From positions 434,001 through 498,000 of the forward strand of contig KL370840.1 in the NCBI GenBank assembly GCA_000701945.1: DNA of 64,000 bases, in the 5' to 3' direction. How positions within the stretch are numbered: the stretch's first letter is position 1; every line of letters starts with the position of its first letter. Both the position numbers and the translations under genes were made by a program. Under the pieces are notes generated by a model that did no database searches, was not told the DNA's origin, and saw nothing but the letters and a program-made list of their open reading frames with translations. The DNA comes from Anaerotruncus sp. MC2020 (GTDB lineage: Bacteria > Bacillota > Clostridia > Oscillospirales > Ruminococcaceae). Positions 18,471 through 27,196 of this stretch are shown here, one piece after another.

Positions 18471-19163
18471 TTACGGGCAAATATTCGCACTGTTCTGGAA
18501 CTGGCGCGGAGTCTGACCCGTATACTTCTTGAAAATCTGGCTGAAGTACCGATAGTCTCTGAAGCCCACATCATAGGCGATCTCATATATCATCTTGGAC
18601 GTACAGCACAGCAGCTCTCTTGCACGGGATATCCTCGCAGAAGCGATGTACTCCGAGAGGTTCTGCCCGTACTTTTTCTTGAACTGAGCGCTCAGGTAGG
18701 AGGGGCTCAGTCCGACGGCTTCAGCCACGACGAGAAGCGAAAGCTCGTCGTTCATATAGTTGTTGTCAATATATTCGCGTGCGCTTGCAATAACGCTTTT
18801 TCCGCTTTCCTTCGCTGATTCTATCCGCCACATTATGCAGTCATAAATCATTTTGTGAAGGAAAACGACAGTATCCTCGGTCTCTGTAAGCTTTGAAGCG
18901 ATATCGTCGGCAATACCGAAGTGCTCATAGAAGCATTCGTTGCTGATGCCTATCTTCTCGGCGAACGTATGAGCGGCAACGTAGATGTCCATACACACAT
19001 AAAGCCTGATAACGAGGGAACCTATCTGCGAAAAATTGACCTCATCGAGTATCTCGTCGAGCTTCTCGCCGCAGTCCTCGAGCCTTCCGCTCTGGAGCAG
19101 CTCCTCGATGCTCTTGATATCTATCCGTTTGACTTCCTGGATGATATCCTTATTTTCGTTCAT
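18471..19163 (-). CDS. AraC/YesN-type transcriptional regulator lacking a receiver domain
   Basis: A 230-residue protein with a double helix-turn-helix AraC domain at about 125-225 (A-E-A-V-G-L-S-P-S-Y-L-S then I-A-Y-D-V-G-F-R-D-Y-R-Y-F-S). The preceding 120 residues resemble the helical linker of YesN response regulators, but there is no phosphorylatable receiver domain in front. It is 40 bases downstream of the GntR-LacI gene and probably co-transcribed. It may activate the importer promoter, which lacks a good -35 box. That role is inference. Confidence 0.82.
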   Translation of the reverse strand: MNENKDIIQEVKRIDIKSIEELLQSGRLEDCGEKLDEILDEVNFSQIGSLVIRLYVCMDIYVAAHTFAEKIGISNECFYEHFGIADDIASKLTETEDTVVFLHKMIYDCIMWRIESAKESGKSVIASAREYIDNNYMNDELSLLVVAEAVGLSPSYLSAQFKKKYGQNLSEYIASARISRARELLCCTSKMIYEIAYDVGFRDYRYFSQIFKKYTGQTPRQFQNSANICP

Positions 19164-19203
19164 TGTTCACACCCCCACTCAACAACCTGCCAACGGGAGC
19201 TTA

Positions 19204-20286
19204 TTACAGCTTCTTTACCGAGTCGCGTATCTTGATCTCAGGCGTGAAAAGAATATCATTGTTGTCAGAAGACGGCGAGCAGATCATGTCGATGAGCTTC
19301 TCGGCAACAGCCTCGCCGAGAATACGCTTCGGGTGAGCCACCGATGTGAGCGGAACATCGCATATCGACGCATACTTGGAATCGTCGATGCCGATGACCG
19401 ATACCTCCTCGGGAACGCTTATGCCGCGCTCCTTGCAGAATTGCAGCAGCTTTATAGCGATGTTGTCATTGTAGCACACAACAGCGGTCGACTCACTCAG
19501 CAGCACGAGCAGATTGTTCTCGCCCGAAGTAAAGACGGAGTTTTTGTCGGAGGTCGCATACCACAGCACGTTGTCCTCTGAATTTCTGAGTCCGTGAGCG
19601 ATACAGCTCTTGGCAAAGCCGCTGTATCTCTTATGACCCTGTATGTCGTCGAGAGCAAAAATGCCCGCAATCCTTCTGTGTCCGCATCCGAACGCATAGT
19701 CTGCGGCAAGTCTTCCCGCAGCCTCATCGTCGATGGATACGCAAGGGTAGCTCGACCACGGATACTTCGCATTGAAGAAGACAACGGGAATGTTTTTTTT
19801 CTTCAGCTCATCGTAGAGCTCCATGTTCGGATTCGGCAGAGCACTCTTTGAGGGCTCGATAATGAGACCCTGAACGCCGCTCGATATCATACTCTGAAGC
19901 GCCTGCTGTTCCTCGGCGACCTTGTTATGAGTGATAGCGAGCTGCATGGAATAGCCCGAATCGTTGAGGACACTTTCGATGCCCGTCACTATCTGCGGGA
20001 ATATGTAGTCGGTGAAGTAAGTCGAGATAACGCCGATATTTCGCGCCTGTACGGCGGGTGTCGGCTGAGCGAAGCCTGTCGATACAAAAGCACCGCTGCC
20101 TCTTACTCGGCTGATGACGTTCTCATTCTCGAGACACATGAGCGCCTGACGGACAGTCTGTCGGCTGACGCCATGAATCTCGCAGAGCTCCTTTTCAGTC
20201 AGGAACCTGTCCTTCGGCTTCAATCCGTTAGAAGTGATGTAATCCTTTGCCCACTCAACGATAGTCAAGTATTTATAGTCTTCCAT
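19204..20286 (-). CDS. araR: AraR-like repressor: GntR DNA-binding domain fused to LacI-type sugar sensor
   Basis: A 360-residue regulator. The N-terminal 75 residues are a GntR-type winged helix (E-K-E-L-C-E-I-H-G-V-S-R-Q-T-V-R-Q-A). Residues about 85-360 form a LacI/periplasmic-binding sensor (T-Y-F-T-D-Y-I-F-P near 112, V-I-G-I-D-D-S-K-Y near 313). This architecture is that of Bacillus AraR, which releases DNA on binding L-arabinose. Position next to the araBAD-importer cluster supports the name. Palindromic candidate operators lie just upstream. Confidence 0.88.
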   Translation of the reverse strand: MEDYKYLTIVEWAKDYITSNGLKPKDRFLTEKELCEIHGVSRQTVRQALMCLENENVISRVRGSGAFVSTGFAQPTPAVQARNIGVISTYFTDYIFPQIVTGIESVLNDSGYSMQLAITHNKVAEEQQALQSMISSGVQGLIIEPSKSALPNPNMELYDELKKKNIPVVFFNAKYPWSSYPCVSIDDEAAGRLAADYAFGCGHRRIAGIFALDDIQGHKRYSGFAKSCIAHGLRNSEDNVLWYATSDKNSVFTSGENNLLVLLSESTAVVCYNDNIAIKLLQFCKERGISVPEEVSVIGIDDSKYASICDVPLTSVAHPKRILGEAVAEKLIDMICSPSSDNNDILFTPEIKIRDSVKKL

Positions 20287-20341
20287 AGTATCCTCCTATG
20301 ACCTATAATTCATGGATTTTCTGATTTCATGATATCACAAT

Positions 20342-20371
20342 TTGTCTGCTTTGTAAATACAACTTAGACAA
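20342..20371. promoter_or_regulatory. Nested palindrome, candidate AraR operator
   Basis: TTGTCT, three bases, TTGTA-AA-TACAA, three bases, AGACAA: a 30-bp structure symmetric about one centre, about 55 bases upstream of the repressor gene. The inner part shares TGTAAATACAA with the importer promoter. It probably gives autoregulation. Confidence 0.6.
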
Positions 20372-20383
20372 TTCTCAAAAATA

Positions 20384-20401
20384 TTTGTACGCACATACAA
20401 A
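20384..20401. promoter_or_regulatory. Second AraR-like inverted repeat
   Basis: TTTGTA and TACAAA separated by six bases, in the divergent region between the repressor and the oxidoreductase. Further inverted repeats lie at 20419-20443 (GTGCAAA / TTTGCAC) and 20459-20469 (GACAA-A-TTGTC). The last overlaps the -35 box of the oxidoreductase promoter. Confidence 0.45.
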
Positions 20402-20456
20402 ACAACTGCCATTCATTTGTGCAAATTGACGACAACTTTGCACGCTTGTTATACTA

Positions 20457-20485
20457 TTGACAAATTGTCGGAGTTGAGATATAAT
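20457..20485 (+). promoter_or_regulatory. Consensus promoter of the Gfo/Idh oxidoreductase
   Basis: TTGACA (20457-20462), 17-base spacer, TATAAT (20480-20485), both exact consensus. The start codon at 20533 lies about 40 bases past the expected start site. The small palindrome at 20459-20469 overlaps the -35 box and may be an operator. Confidence 0.88.
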
Positions 20486-20532
20486 TTTTTTATTGAATGG
20501 AAACGATATTTAACCCGAAAAGGAGGTTAATT

Positions 20533-21513
20533 ATGGATAAGGTCAAATGGGGCGTCATCGGCGCAGGACGTATCGCCCGCGCATTTTGTACTGCTCTTGC
20601 CGAAGTCGGCGGAGCGGAGTTATACGCTGTAGGCTCACGCACGCCTGACAAATCAGCCGCATTCGCTGAGGAGTACGGCTTCACTCGCTCATACGGGAGC
20701 TATTCCGAGCTTCTCTCCGACAGCGAGGTCGATGTCGTATACATCGCGACGCCTATGGCTGCCCACTACGACATCTGCATTGAAGCTCTCGAAAAAGGGC
20801 GGAACGTGTTCTGCGAGAAGTCAGTCACGCTGAACGCCGCACAGCTCCGCAAAATACTTACGCTCGCCGATGAAAAGGGACTTTTCTTCTGCGAGGCGAT
20901 GTGGATGAAGTGCCGCCCTACCTATTTAAAGATGAAGGAATGGGTCAGGAGCGGCAGAATTGGTGAGATACGTTATATCAAGGCAGATTTCAGCAATTTC
21001 GTCCCCTACGACGCTAATGACCGCCTTTTCCGCGCGGACTGCGGCGGCGGAGCGCTGCTCGATGTGACCGTTTACCCGCTGACTCTTGTTCACGACCTCC
21101 TCGGCGTGCCCGACGAGATACAGAGCGCTGCACATCTCGACAACGGCATCGACCTCAGCAGTTCGCTCATACTGCGATACGCAAGCGGCGCATTTGCGTC
21201 CATTGATACAGGCTTCGAGCTCGGGCTACGTAACAACGCCGTTATCTCAGGCACGGAGGGCAGCATCGTTTTCGGAGACTGCTTTTTCTGCTCCGAAACA
21301 GCAGAGCTGTTCGACCGTGACCGCCGACTTATCGAGCGCTATGACTCCCCTGCCCGCGTAAACGGCTACGAGTACGAGATAGAGGAGGTACACCGCTGTC
21401 TCGCTTCGGGACTGCTTGGCAGCGAGCTGATACCACACTCGGCAACGCTCGAGGTCATGGAGATAATGGACGGACTCCGCAGGGTATGGGGAATGAAGTT
21501 CCCGCAGGAATAA
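20533..21513 (+). CDS. Gfo/Idh/MocA-family NAD(P)-dependent oxidoreductase
   Basis: A 326-residue cytosolic dehydrogenase of the glucose-fructose oxidoreductase family. The Rossmann motif G-V-I-G-A-G-R-I-A is at residues 7-15 and the conserved E-K-S-V (E-K-P family motif) is near 95. The start at 20533 is preceded by an ideal AAGGAGG site. The frame is open 12 codons further up, but those codons lack a ribosome site. Substrate unknown. Divergent position from the arabinose repressor suggests a sugar or sugar acid, which is inference. Confidence 0.9.
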   Translation: MDKVKWGVIGAGRIARAFCTALAEVGGAELYAVGSRTPDKSAAFAEEYGFTRSYGSYSELLSDSEVDVVYIATPMAAHYDICIEALEKGRNVFCEKSVTLNAAQLRKILTLADEKGLFFCEAMWMKCRPTYLKMKEWVRSGRIGEIRYIKADFSNFVPYDANDRLFRADCGGGALLDVTVYPLTLVHDLLGVPDEIQSAAHLDNGIDLSSSLILRYASGAFASIDTGFELGLRNNAVISGTEGSIVFGDCFFCSETAELFDRDRRLIERYDSPARVNGYEYEIEEVHRCLASGLLGSELIPHSATLEVMEIMDGLRRVWGMKFPQE

Positions 21514-21514
21514 A

Positions 21515-21638
21515 AAAAGGCTGACCGAAGGGGAGCCCCCTCTGGCGGATTCGCAGGTTACTAAATATGAGCCGTAAGTTTACGGCTCGGTAGCCCACTT
21601 TTTCCGTTAAGGGGAGCACACTAAATGGTCAGCCTTTT
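21515..21638. repeat. Structured 124-bp intergenic element with 12-bp terminal inverted repeats
   Basis: Perfect 12-bp ends (AAAAGGCTGACC at 21515-21526 and complement at 21627-21638) enclose a nested fold. A 20-base hairpin (GAGCCGTAA / TTACGGCTC, 21569-21588) sits inside a stem of GGTTAC (21556) with GTAGCC (21590), and a small GCG-GATT-CGC hairpin precedes it. It fills the gap between two convergent genes. As RNA the outer stem with its flanking T tract could act as a terminator in either direction. The multi-branched inside suggests a small mobile repeat (MITE-like) or a structured RNA. No second copy is in this window. Confidence 0.55.
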
Positions 21639-21641
21639 GTT

Positions 21642-22271
21642 TTACTTAGTGCCGAAGATACGGTCGCCCGCGTCGCCCACACCTGGAACGATGTACTTGT
21701 CCTCGTTGAGTCCTTCGTCGATGACGCCCGCATAGATGTCAACGTCGGGATGAGCATCACAAACAGCCTTTGCTCCTTCGGGGGAAGCAATGATGCACAT
21801 ATACTTGATATTCTTGACGCCGAGCTTCTTTATCTCGGAAATTGCCGATTTAGCGGAATTTCCCGTTGCGAGCATCGGGTCAACGATGATGACCTCGCGC
21901 TCCTCGATATCCTCGGGCATCTTGCAGTAGTACATTACTGCTTCATGCGTGCCTGGGTCGCAGAAAATGCCGATGTGACCTATCTTAGCGGCGGGAACGA
22001 GCGAAGTAACGCCGTCCACCATGCCGAGACCTGCGCGGAGTATCGGCACAACAGCAAGCTTTTTGCCCGAGATGACCTTAGTCTTTGCGACTGCGATAGG
22101 CGTCTCGAGCTCTATCTCCTTGAGCGGGAGGTCGCGTGTAGCCTCGTATCCGATGAACATAGCTATCTCGGATACGAGCTCGCGGAACTCCTTAGTACCT
22201 GTGTTTTTGTCTCTTAAAAGAGAGATCTTATGCTGAACCAGCGGGTGATCAATTATATGTAATTCGCCCAT
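21642..22271 (-). CDS. upp: Uracil phosphoribosyltransferase
   Basis: A 209-residue enzyme of normal family length that joins uracil and PRPP to UMP (pyrimidine salvage, cytosol). The PRPP loop [11 protein letters not shown] is near 130-140 and the uracil-binding tail [13 protein letters not shown] is at the C-terminus. Last gene of the fhs-tsaE-tsaB-rpiB-GNAT-upp series. Confidence 0.97.
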   Translation of the reverse strand: MGELHIIDHPLVQHKISLLRDKNTGTKEFRELVSEIAMFIGYEATRDLPLKEIELETPIAVAKTKVISGKKLAVVPILRAGLGMVDGVTSLVPAAKIGHIGIFCDPGTHEAVMYYCKMPEDIEEREVIIVDPMLATGNSAKSAISEIKKLGVKNIKYMCIIASPEGAKAVCDAHPDVDIYAGVIDEGLNEDKYIVPGVGDAGDRIFGTK

Positions 22272-22289
22272 TATGAACAGCTCCTTTCA

Positions 22290-22832
22290 TTATTTGAAAT
22301 TATATTCATGTTTTTCGATACAGTAGCAGACCTCGCCGCTCGGAGCTTTACCCTCGCGGACAAATCTCTGGACTGTATCAGTTTTATGCATAACTGACTT
22401 TTCGAGCACACGTCCCGACTTTGTATTCTCAGCTCTGTGGTAGGCTTCAAGCCTCTCAAAATCGGTATTTTCAAAGGCATACCTTATCAGAGCCGACAGG
22501 ACTTCGCCTGCATAGCCATTGCCCCAGAAGCGTTTTCCGATGCAGTATTCTATCTCGGCAGTGCGGCAATCCTCCCAGACCTTGCAAAAGGCTATCTGAC
22601 CGATATTTCGACCGCTCGCTTTCTCGACAACAGCCCAGCGGTACTTGGATTTTATGCCGCTGATGTAATCGTTCAGGAGAACTCTCACCTGCTGGATATC
22701 CGTGTAGACAGGCTCGCCGTATTCAAGCTGGATATCGGGGTCTGACGCCCAGTATTCGAGCATATCCTCAGCGTCCTCGATACGGAACGGACGGCAGATA
22801 AGCCTTTCTGTCGCAAAGGAATCGGAACTCAT
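22290..22832 (-). CDS. GNAT family N-acetyltransferase (RimJ/RimL type)
   Basis: A 180-residue acetyltransferase. Recognisable are R-L-I-C-R-P-F-R near the N-terminus, I-E-Y-C-I-G-K-R-F-W-G-N-G-Y (acetyl-CoA loop, about 92-105) and L-E-A-Y-H-R-A-E-N. Members acetylate ribosomal protein N-termini or small molecules, and the target here is unknown. It overlaps the end of rpiB by four bases, so the two are translationally coupled. Confidence 0.88.
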   Translation of the reverse strand: MSSDSFATERLICRPFRIEDAEDMLEYWASDPDIQLEYGEPVYTDIQQVRVLLNDYISGIKSKYRWAVVEKASGRNIGQIAFCKVWEDCRTAEIEYCIGKRFWGNGYAGEVLSALIRYAFENTDFERLEAYHRAENTKSGRVLEKSVMHKTDTVQRFVREGKAPSGEVCYCIEKHEYNFK

Positions 22833-23263
22833 TGATTCTCGAGCGCAGTAATGAGGTCAACGCGGCGCTGGTGACGTCCGCCCTCGAAGCCCGTGGTGAC
22901 GAATATCTCCGCAAGCTCGCAGGCAAGACCGCTTCCGAGGACTCTCGCGCCCATGCACATGATATTGCTGTCATTGTGCAGACGGGTGAACTTCGTCGAG
23001 AAGCTGTCAGAGCAGACCGCCGCCCTGATGCCCTTTATCTTGTTCGCGGCAATTGACATACCGATGCCCGTACCGCAGATGAGAATGCCCTTCTCGCACT
23101 CTCCCGACGTGACGAGGTCACACACGGTCTTAGCCATGTTCGGGTAGTCGCATGGCTCTCCGTCAGTGCCCATATCCTTCAGCTCAAAGCCCTTTTCCGT
23201 CAGATAAGCGATGACCGCTTTTTTGAGCTCCACTCCAGCGTGGTCGCAGCCTATTGCTATCAT
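22829..23263 (-). CDS. rpiB: Ribose-5-phosphate isomerase B
   Basis: A 144-residue sugar-phosphate isomerase of typical length. It holds the N-terminal G-C-D-H-A-G motif and the active-site segment I-C-G-T-G-I-G-M-S with catalytic Cys. It interconverts ribose 5-phosphate and ribulose 5-phosphate (pentose phosphate pathway). Separated from tsaB by two bases. Confidence 0.95.
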   Translation of the reverse strand: MIAIGCDHAGVELKKAVIAYLTEKGFELKDMGTDGEPCDYPNMAKTVCDLVTSGECEKGILICGTGIGMSIAANKIKGIRAAVCSDSFSTKFTRLHNDSNIMCMGARVLGSGLACELAEIFVTTGFEGGRHQRRVDLITALENQ

Positions 23264-23265
23264 GA

Positions 23266-23982
23266 TTATCCCTCCTGTTTTGCGAGCTTATCCTGCAAGT
23301 CCTTCTCAGCCTTGACCTTTTGCAGGTACGAGACCTCGAGCTCATCAGCAGTCACAAGCTCCTTAGATAACGCCGCGAGACAGACTCCGCAGGCGTTTTG
23401 CAGCCGACCCATAGGCGGTGCGATAATTAACATCGGCGAGCGGTAATTCATAAAGAAGTCAGCCGCACCGTCACCGCAGAGCAGAGCCTCAGTCCCGTTG
23501 AAAGCAAGGAACTGCGCGAGCTCGTCGCGGCTGATTATCTGCTCATCGCAGAGCGGCTCAAGCGCGTAGCCGTCGCTCTTGTACGAGCAGGTATAGACGA
23601 GGTCGCCCCTCGCCTTCATCACAGAGCAGATAGTGCCCTTGAATGCGATATTGTTGTACGCGAGAGCCTCGAGCGTGGAGACTCCGCAGCACTTGCAGTC
23701 CAGCGCAAAGCCCATAGCCTTGACCGCCGCAACGCCTATGCGCAGACCCGTGTAGCTTCCGGGACCGTCAGCGACCGCGATGACGTCGATGTCGGGGACA
23801 GCCTTGCCCGTCTGAGCGAGGATTTCCTTTACCATAGGCATAATGACCTGCGAGTGCGTCTTCTGCGTATACAGAGTAGACTCCGCGAGGAAGACCTCGC
23901 TGTCGGAGTCAAATAGCGCGGCGGAAGCCGTTTTTCCCGAAGTATCAATCCCAAGCAGCAGCAAAGCGTCCACCGTCCTCAA
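23266..23982 (-). CDS. tsaB: tRNA threonylcarbamoyladenosine protein TsaB
   Basis: About 232-238 residues with the ASKHA-type N-terminus L-G-I-D-T-S-G-K-T and the A-D-G-P-G-S-Y-T-G-L-R-I-G motif. It dimerises with TsaD to make t6A37 in tRNA. No ATG start is available. Candidates are TTG at 23982, GTG at 23973 and TTG at 23964, all overlapping the end of tsaE, and none has a clearly superior ribosome site. tsaD is not in the window. Confidence 0.93.
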   Translation of the reverse strand: MRTVDALLLLGIDTSGKTASAALFDSDSEVFLAESTLYTQKTHSQVIMPMVKEILAQTGKAVPDIDVIAVADGPGSYTGLRIGVAAVKAMGFALDCKCCGVSTLEALAYNNIAFKGTICSVMKARGDLVYTCSYKSDGYALEPLCDEQIISRDELAQFLAFNGTEALLCGDGAADFFMNYRSPMLIIAPPMGRLQNACGVCLAALSKELVTADELEVSYLQKVKAEKDLQDKLAKQEG

Positions 23983-24385
23983 TCGTAATCTCGCGGTCGT
24001 TCTCGCCGAGAGAAGCTATTGTAATATGTATAGTATCCTTTGGCAGGAACTCCGCGATATTCTCCGACCACTCGACCGCCGCGACATTGTTCTCGAAGTC
24101 GTAATCGTAGAAGCCCGTAGATTCGAGCCCCTCCTCGGTGCTGATGCGGTACATATCGAAGTGGTAGAGCGTTATCTTATCTCCGCGGTACTCGTTGACG
24201 AGTGCGAAGGTCGGGGAGCTGACATTGTCGCCGAGCCCGAGCCCTATCGCAAGTCCGCGCGTGAAGGTCGTCTTACCCGCGCCGAGACCGCCTTTATATG
24301 CTATCATATCCCCCGCACGGAGCATAGAGCCGAGCTTTTTAGCGGCTTCGATTGTCTCGGCGGGAGAATGTGTGACAATCTTCAT
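23945..24385 (-). CDS. tsaE: tRNA threonylcarbamoyladenosine ATPase TsaE
   Basis: A 146-residue P-loop protein. Walker A G-G-L-G-A-G-K-T-T is near 35-43, and S-S-P-T-F-A-L-V-N-E-Y and H-F-D-M-Y-R are the family signatures. It supports the TsaB-TsaD t6A complex. It starts one base after the fhs stop and overlaps tsaB, so the three are one transcript. Confidence 0.95.
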   Translation of the reverse strand: MKIVTHSPAETIEAAKKLGSMLRAGDMIAYKGGLGAGKTTFTRGLAIGLGLGDNVSSPTFALVNEYRGDKITLYHFDMYRISTEEGLESTGFYDYDFENNVAAVEWSENIAEFLPKDTIHITIASLGENDREITIEDGGRFAAAWD

Positions 24386-24386
24386 A

Positions 24387-26066
24387 TCAGAAAAGACCCG
24401 TGATATTGCCGTTCACGTCGCAGTCGATGTTGAGTGCGGACGGAGCCTTGGGCAGACCGGGCATCGTGAGTATCTCGCCCGTGTATATGACAACGAAGCC
24501 CGCACCCGCCGACACTCTTGCGTCGCGGACAGTGATATTGAAGCCCTTGGGCTTGCCGAGGAGAGCGGGATTGTCCGAGAGCGAATACTGCGTCTTAGCG
24601 ACGCATATAGGCAGGTCGCGGAAGCCGATAGACTCTATCTCCTTGATAGCCTTATCGGCGGCGGCAGTGTATGTGACGCCGTCTGCACGGTATATCTCGC
24701 GCGCGAGCTTTTCTATCTTGTCCTTTATCGAGAGCTCCTTCGCGTACAGCGGACGGAACTTCTCATCGCTGCCCTGCGTGAGCTCGATAGTCTCGCAGAC
24801 CTTGTTCGCGAGGTCCTTACCGCCTTCGCCGCCCTTTGCGAACACCTCGCACATGGACACCTCTACGCCCATATCAGCGCAGAACTTCTTGACGAAATCT
24901 ATCTCCTTCTCGGTGTCGCTCTCGAAGCGGTTGATAGCGACAACAACGGGCACATGGAACTTGTGCATATTCTCGATGTGGGTCTGGAGGTTTACGATGC
25001 CCTTTTCGAGAGCCCACATATTCTCCTTTGCGAGCTCAGCCTTGGGAACTCTGCCGTTGTATTTGAGCGCACGTATCGTAGCTACGAGGACTACGCACGC
25101 AGGCGTCAGACCGCCGTAGCGGCACTTGATGTCGAAGAACTTCTCGGCGCCGAGGTCCGAGCCGAAGCCCGCCTCAGTGATACAGTAGTCGCCGAGCTTG
25201 AGCGCGAGCTTTGTCGCGCGGATAGAGTTGCAGCCGTGAGCGATATTCGCGAACGGACCGCCGTGAATGAATGCGGGGTTGTTCTCGAGGGTCTGCACAA
25301 GATTGGGCTTGAGCGCGTCCTTGAGCAGAGCAGTCATAGCGCCCGTGCAGCCGAGCTGATTCGCGAATACGGGCTGACCGTCGAGGTCATACGCCACGAG
25401 GATATTGCCGAGGCGCTCCTTAAGGTCGCCGAGGTCGGTCGAGAGGCAGAGTATAGCCATTATCTCAGAGGCAACGGTGATGTTGAAGCCGTCCTCGCGT
25501 GGAACGCCGTTAGCCTTGCCGCCGAGTCCGACAACGATATTGCGGAGCGCGCGGTCGTTCATGTCCATACATCTCTTGAAGAGGATACGGCGCTGGTCTA
25601 TGCGGAGCTCATTGCCCTGCTGGATGTGGTTGTCGAGCATAGCGCAGAGCAGGTTGTTCGCGGCAGTAATAGCGTGCATATCGCCCGTGAAGTGGAGGTT
25701 GATGTCCTCCATGGGTACTACCTGAGCGTAGCCGCCGCCCGCAGCACCGCCCTTGATGCCGAAAACGGGACCGAGCGAGGGCTCACGCAGAGCGAGCACA
25801 GCCTTCTTGCCTATCTTGCCCATAGCCTCGGCGAGTCCGACACTGACAGTAGTCTTGCCCTCGCCTGCGGGAGTGGGATTTATCGCGGTAACGAGAATGA
25901 GCTTGCCGTCCTCCTTGAATGCGAGCGAGGAGTAGAGGCTCTCGGACAGCTTAGCCTTGTAGTGTCCGTAGGGCTCGAGGAACTCGTCGCCTATTCCGAG
26001 GTCAGCGGCTATCTCGCTGATCTTTTTCATTTTCGCGTTCTGTGCGATCTCAATATCAGATAACAT
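24387..26066 (-). CDS. fhs: Formate-tetrahydrofolate ligase
   Basis: A 559-residue enzyme, the usual length (about 556). It activates formate to 10-formyl-THF with ATP, feeding one-carbon units to purines and, in some anaerobes, the reductive acetyl-CoA route. The phosphate-binding loop T-P-A-G-E-G-K-T-T is near 64. The [12 protein letters not shown] and N-R-F-x-x-D-T motifs are present. First gene of a six-gene minus-strand operon. Confidence 0.97.
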   Translation of the reverse strand: MLSDIEIAQNAKMKKISEIAADLGIGDEFLEPYGHYKAKLSESLYSSLAFKEDGKLILVTAINPTPAGEGKTTVSVGLAEAMGKIGKKAVLALREPSLGPVFGIKGGAAGGGYAQVVPMEDINLHFTGDMHAITAANNLLCAMLDNHIQQGNELRIDQRRILFKRCMDMNDRALRNIVVGLGGKANGVPREDGFNITVASEIMAILCLSTDLGDLKERLGNILVAYDLDGQPVFANQLGCTGAMTALLKDALKPNLVQTLENNPAFIHGGPFANIAHGCNSIRATKLALKLGDYCITEAGFGSDLGAEKFFDIKCRYGGLTPACVVLVATIRALKYNGRVPKAELAKENMWALEKGIVNLQTHIENMHKFHVPVVVAINRFESDTEKEIDFVKKFCADMGVEVSMCEVFAKGGEGGKDLANKVCETIELTQGSDEKFRPLYAKELSIKDKIEKLAREIYRADGVTYTAAADKAIKEIESIGFRDLPICVAKTQYSLSDNPALLGKPKGFNITVRDARVSAGAGFVVIYTGEILTMPGLPKAPSALNIDCDVNGNITGLF

Positions 26067-26099
26067 TGATATATCCTCCGTTCAGTTAATTATAAATAT

Positions 26100-26128
26100 A
26101 GTATAACATATTATTGTAAAAAATGCAA
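26100..26128 (-). promoter_or_regulatory. Sigma-A promoter of the fhs operon
   Basis: Minus strand: TTGCAT (26128-26123), 17-base spacer, TATACT (26105-26100), followed by a GGAGG site before fhs. A GC-rich hairpin (GGGCGG / CCGCCC, 26133-26153) sits between this and the divergent promoter. Confidence 0.7.
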
Positions 26129-26154
26129 CAGGGGCGGGAATAATTTTCCGCCCG

Positions 26155-26183
26155 TTGACTTATCTCCCGCCGAGTGATATAAT
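26155..26183 (+). promoter_or_regulatory. Sigma-A promoter of the dockerin protein gene
   Basis: TTGACT (26155-26160), 17-base spacer, TATAAT (26178-26183). The start codon at 26214 is about 25 bases past the expected start site. Confidence 0.85.
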
Positions 26184-26213
26184 GAAGGTACAAACAATTT
26201 GTGGAGGGATACT

Positions 26214-27155
26214 ATGAAAAAGCTCATATCAGCACTCATCTCACTTACCGTCACCGCAGGCGCCGCTGCACCGAGCGTGCTTGCCGCCGACTCCGACTAC
26301 ACGCCTACGATGTATTTCCGCGCGCAGGAGTCCGACTCCGTGAAGGCATATGCCGACGGAAACGCAGCAATATTCCGCTCCGAGCTTGACGCCCCGACAG
26401 AGCTGCGCGTGAATGCAGCCGTATACATCGACGACGAATCCCTCACCTGCTGGGACGTCCACCCCGTGTGGAAGTGCGCGAGCAAGTACGCTAAGCTGGA
26501 AAACCTCGTTGACCCGCTCCCCATGTCCGACGACGCACCGAATATAGCCTACGCCTACGCCGAGACCAACGAAAACGGCGAGTTCGTACATAAACGCCAC
26601 GGCACGATACTCAGCACGGATACCGAATGCAACACCATGTCCTACACAATTGAGATAACCTCAAGGAATGACCGCTCCCCGCTGACTCCATACGGCGAGA
26701 AGTCGGACAGCTACCCGATGACATGGTTCGACCTAAACATCGCGAAGGACGCTCCTGCGGACGACTACACAGTCTACTTTCTCACTGAGCACGAGGATTA
26801 CCCCGACCAGCGTCTTGCAGACATCGCAATGCGTTTACCCGATGCCTCATATGTAAAGACACCGATAACAAAGCCGATGACGGTCACGGTCACAGACAGG
26901 AAGTTCGGCGACGTCACGGGCGACGGCAAGGTCGACGCGAACGACTCATCAGCGATACTTGTCGCCTACTCGAAGAGCTCCACGGGACAGGAGCACGGGC
27001 TCACGAACGAGGCATTCCGCTGTGGAGACACCGACCTCAACGCACAGCTGACCTCGTCCGATGCGTCGAATATCCTCGCATACTACTCCTTCCTCTCGAC
27101 CTCCGAGGAGGAAAAAACGCTCACACAGTTCATGATTGACAGATTCAAGCAGTAA
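26214..27155 (+). CDS. Secreted dockerin protein of unknown function
   Basis: A 313-residue protein. The start at 26214 is chosen for its GGAGGG site 8 bases away, and five upstream codons are open but unsupported. Signal peptide about 1-24. Residues about 30-228 form a unit that I do not recognise, probably beta-rich, with no catalytic motif visible. A type I dockerin follows at about 231-294 with two calcium loops (D-V-T-G-D-G-K-V-D and D-T-D-L-N-A-Q-L-T). The second loop is less canonical. The dockerin implies attachment to a cohesin on the cell surface or scaffold. Confidence 0.8.
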   Translation: MKKLISALISLTVTAGAAAPSVLAADSDYTPTMYFRAQESDSVKAYADGNAAIFRSELDAPTELRVNAAVYIDDESLTCWDVHPVWKCASKYAKLENLVDPLPMSDDAPNIAYAYAETNENGEFVHKRHGTILSTDTECNTMSYTIEITSRNDRSPLTPYGEKSDSYPMTWFDLNIAKDAPADDYTVYFLTEHEDYPDQRLADIAMRLPDASYVKTPITKPMTVTVTDRKFGDVTGDGKVDANDSSAILVAYSKSSTGQEHGLTNEAFRCGDTDLNAQLTSSDASNILAYYSFLSTSEEEKTLTQFMIDRFKQ

Positions 27156-27196
27156 AAATAACGGTCAGGAAGGATTCGTCCCTCCTGACCGTTTTT
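27155..27196. terminator. Bidirectional terminator between convergent genes
   Basis: A 14-bp stem with one mismatch (ACGGTCAGGAAGGA at 27161-27174 with 27179-27192), a TTCG tetraloop, a T run on the plus side and T-rich sequence on the minus side. It serves the dockerin gene and the response-regulator gene. Confidence 0.9.

Noticed and set aside
24195..26063. 622-codon open frame antisense to fhs
   Set aside because: Fully antisense to an intact, highly conserved enzyme gene; no domain seen.
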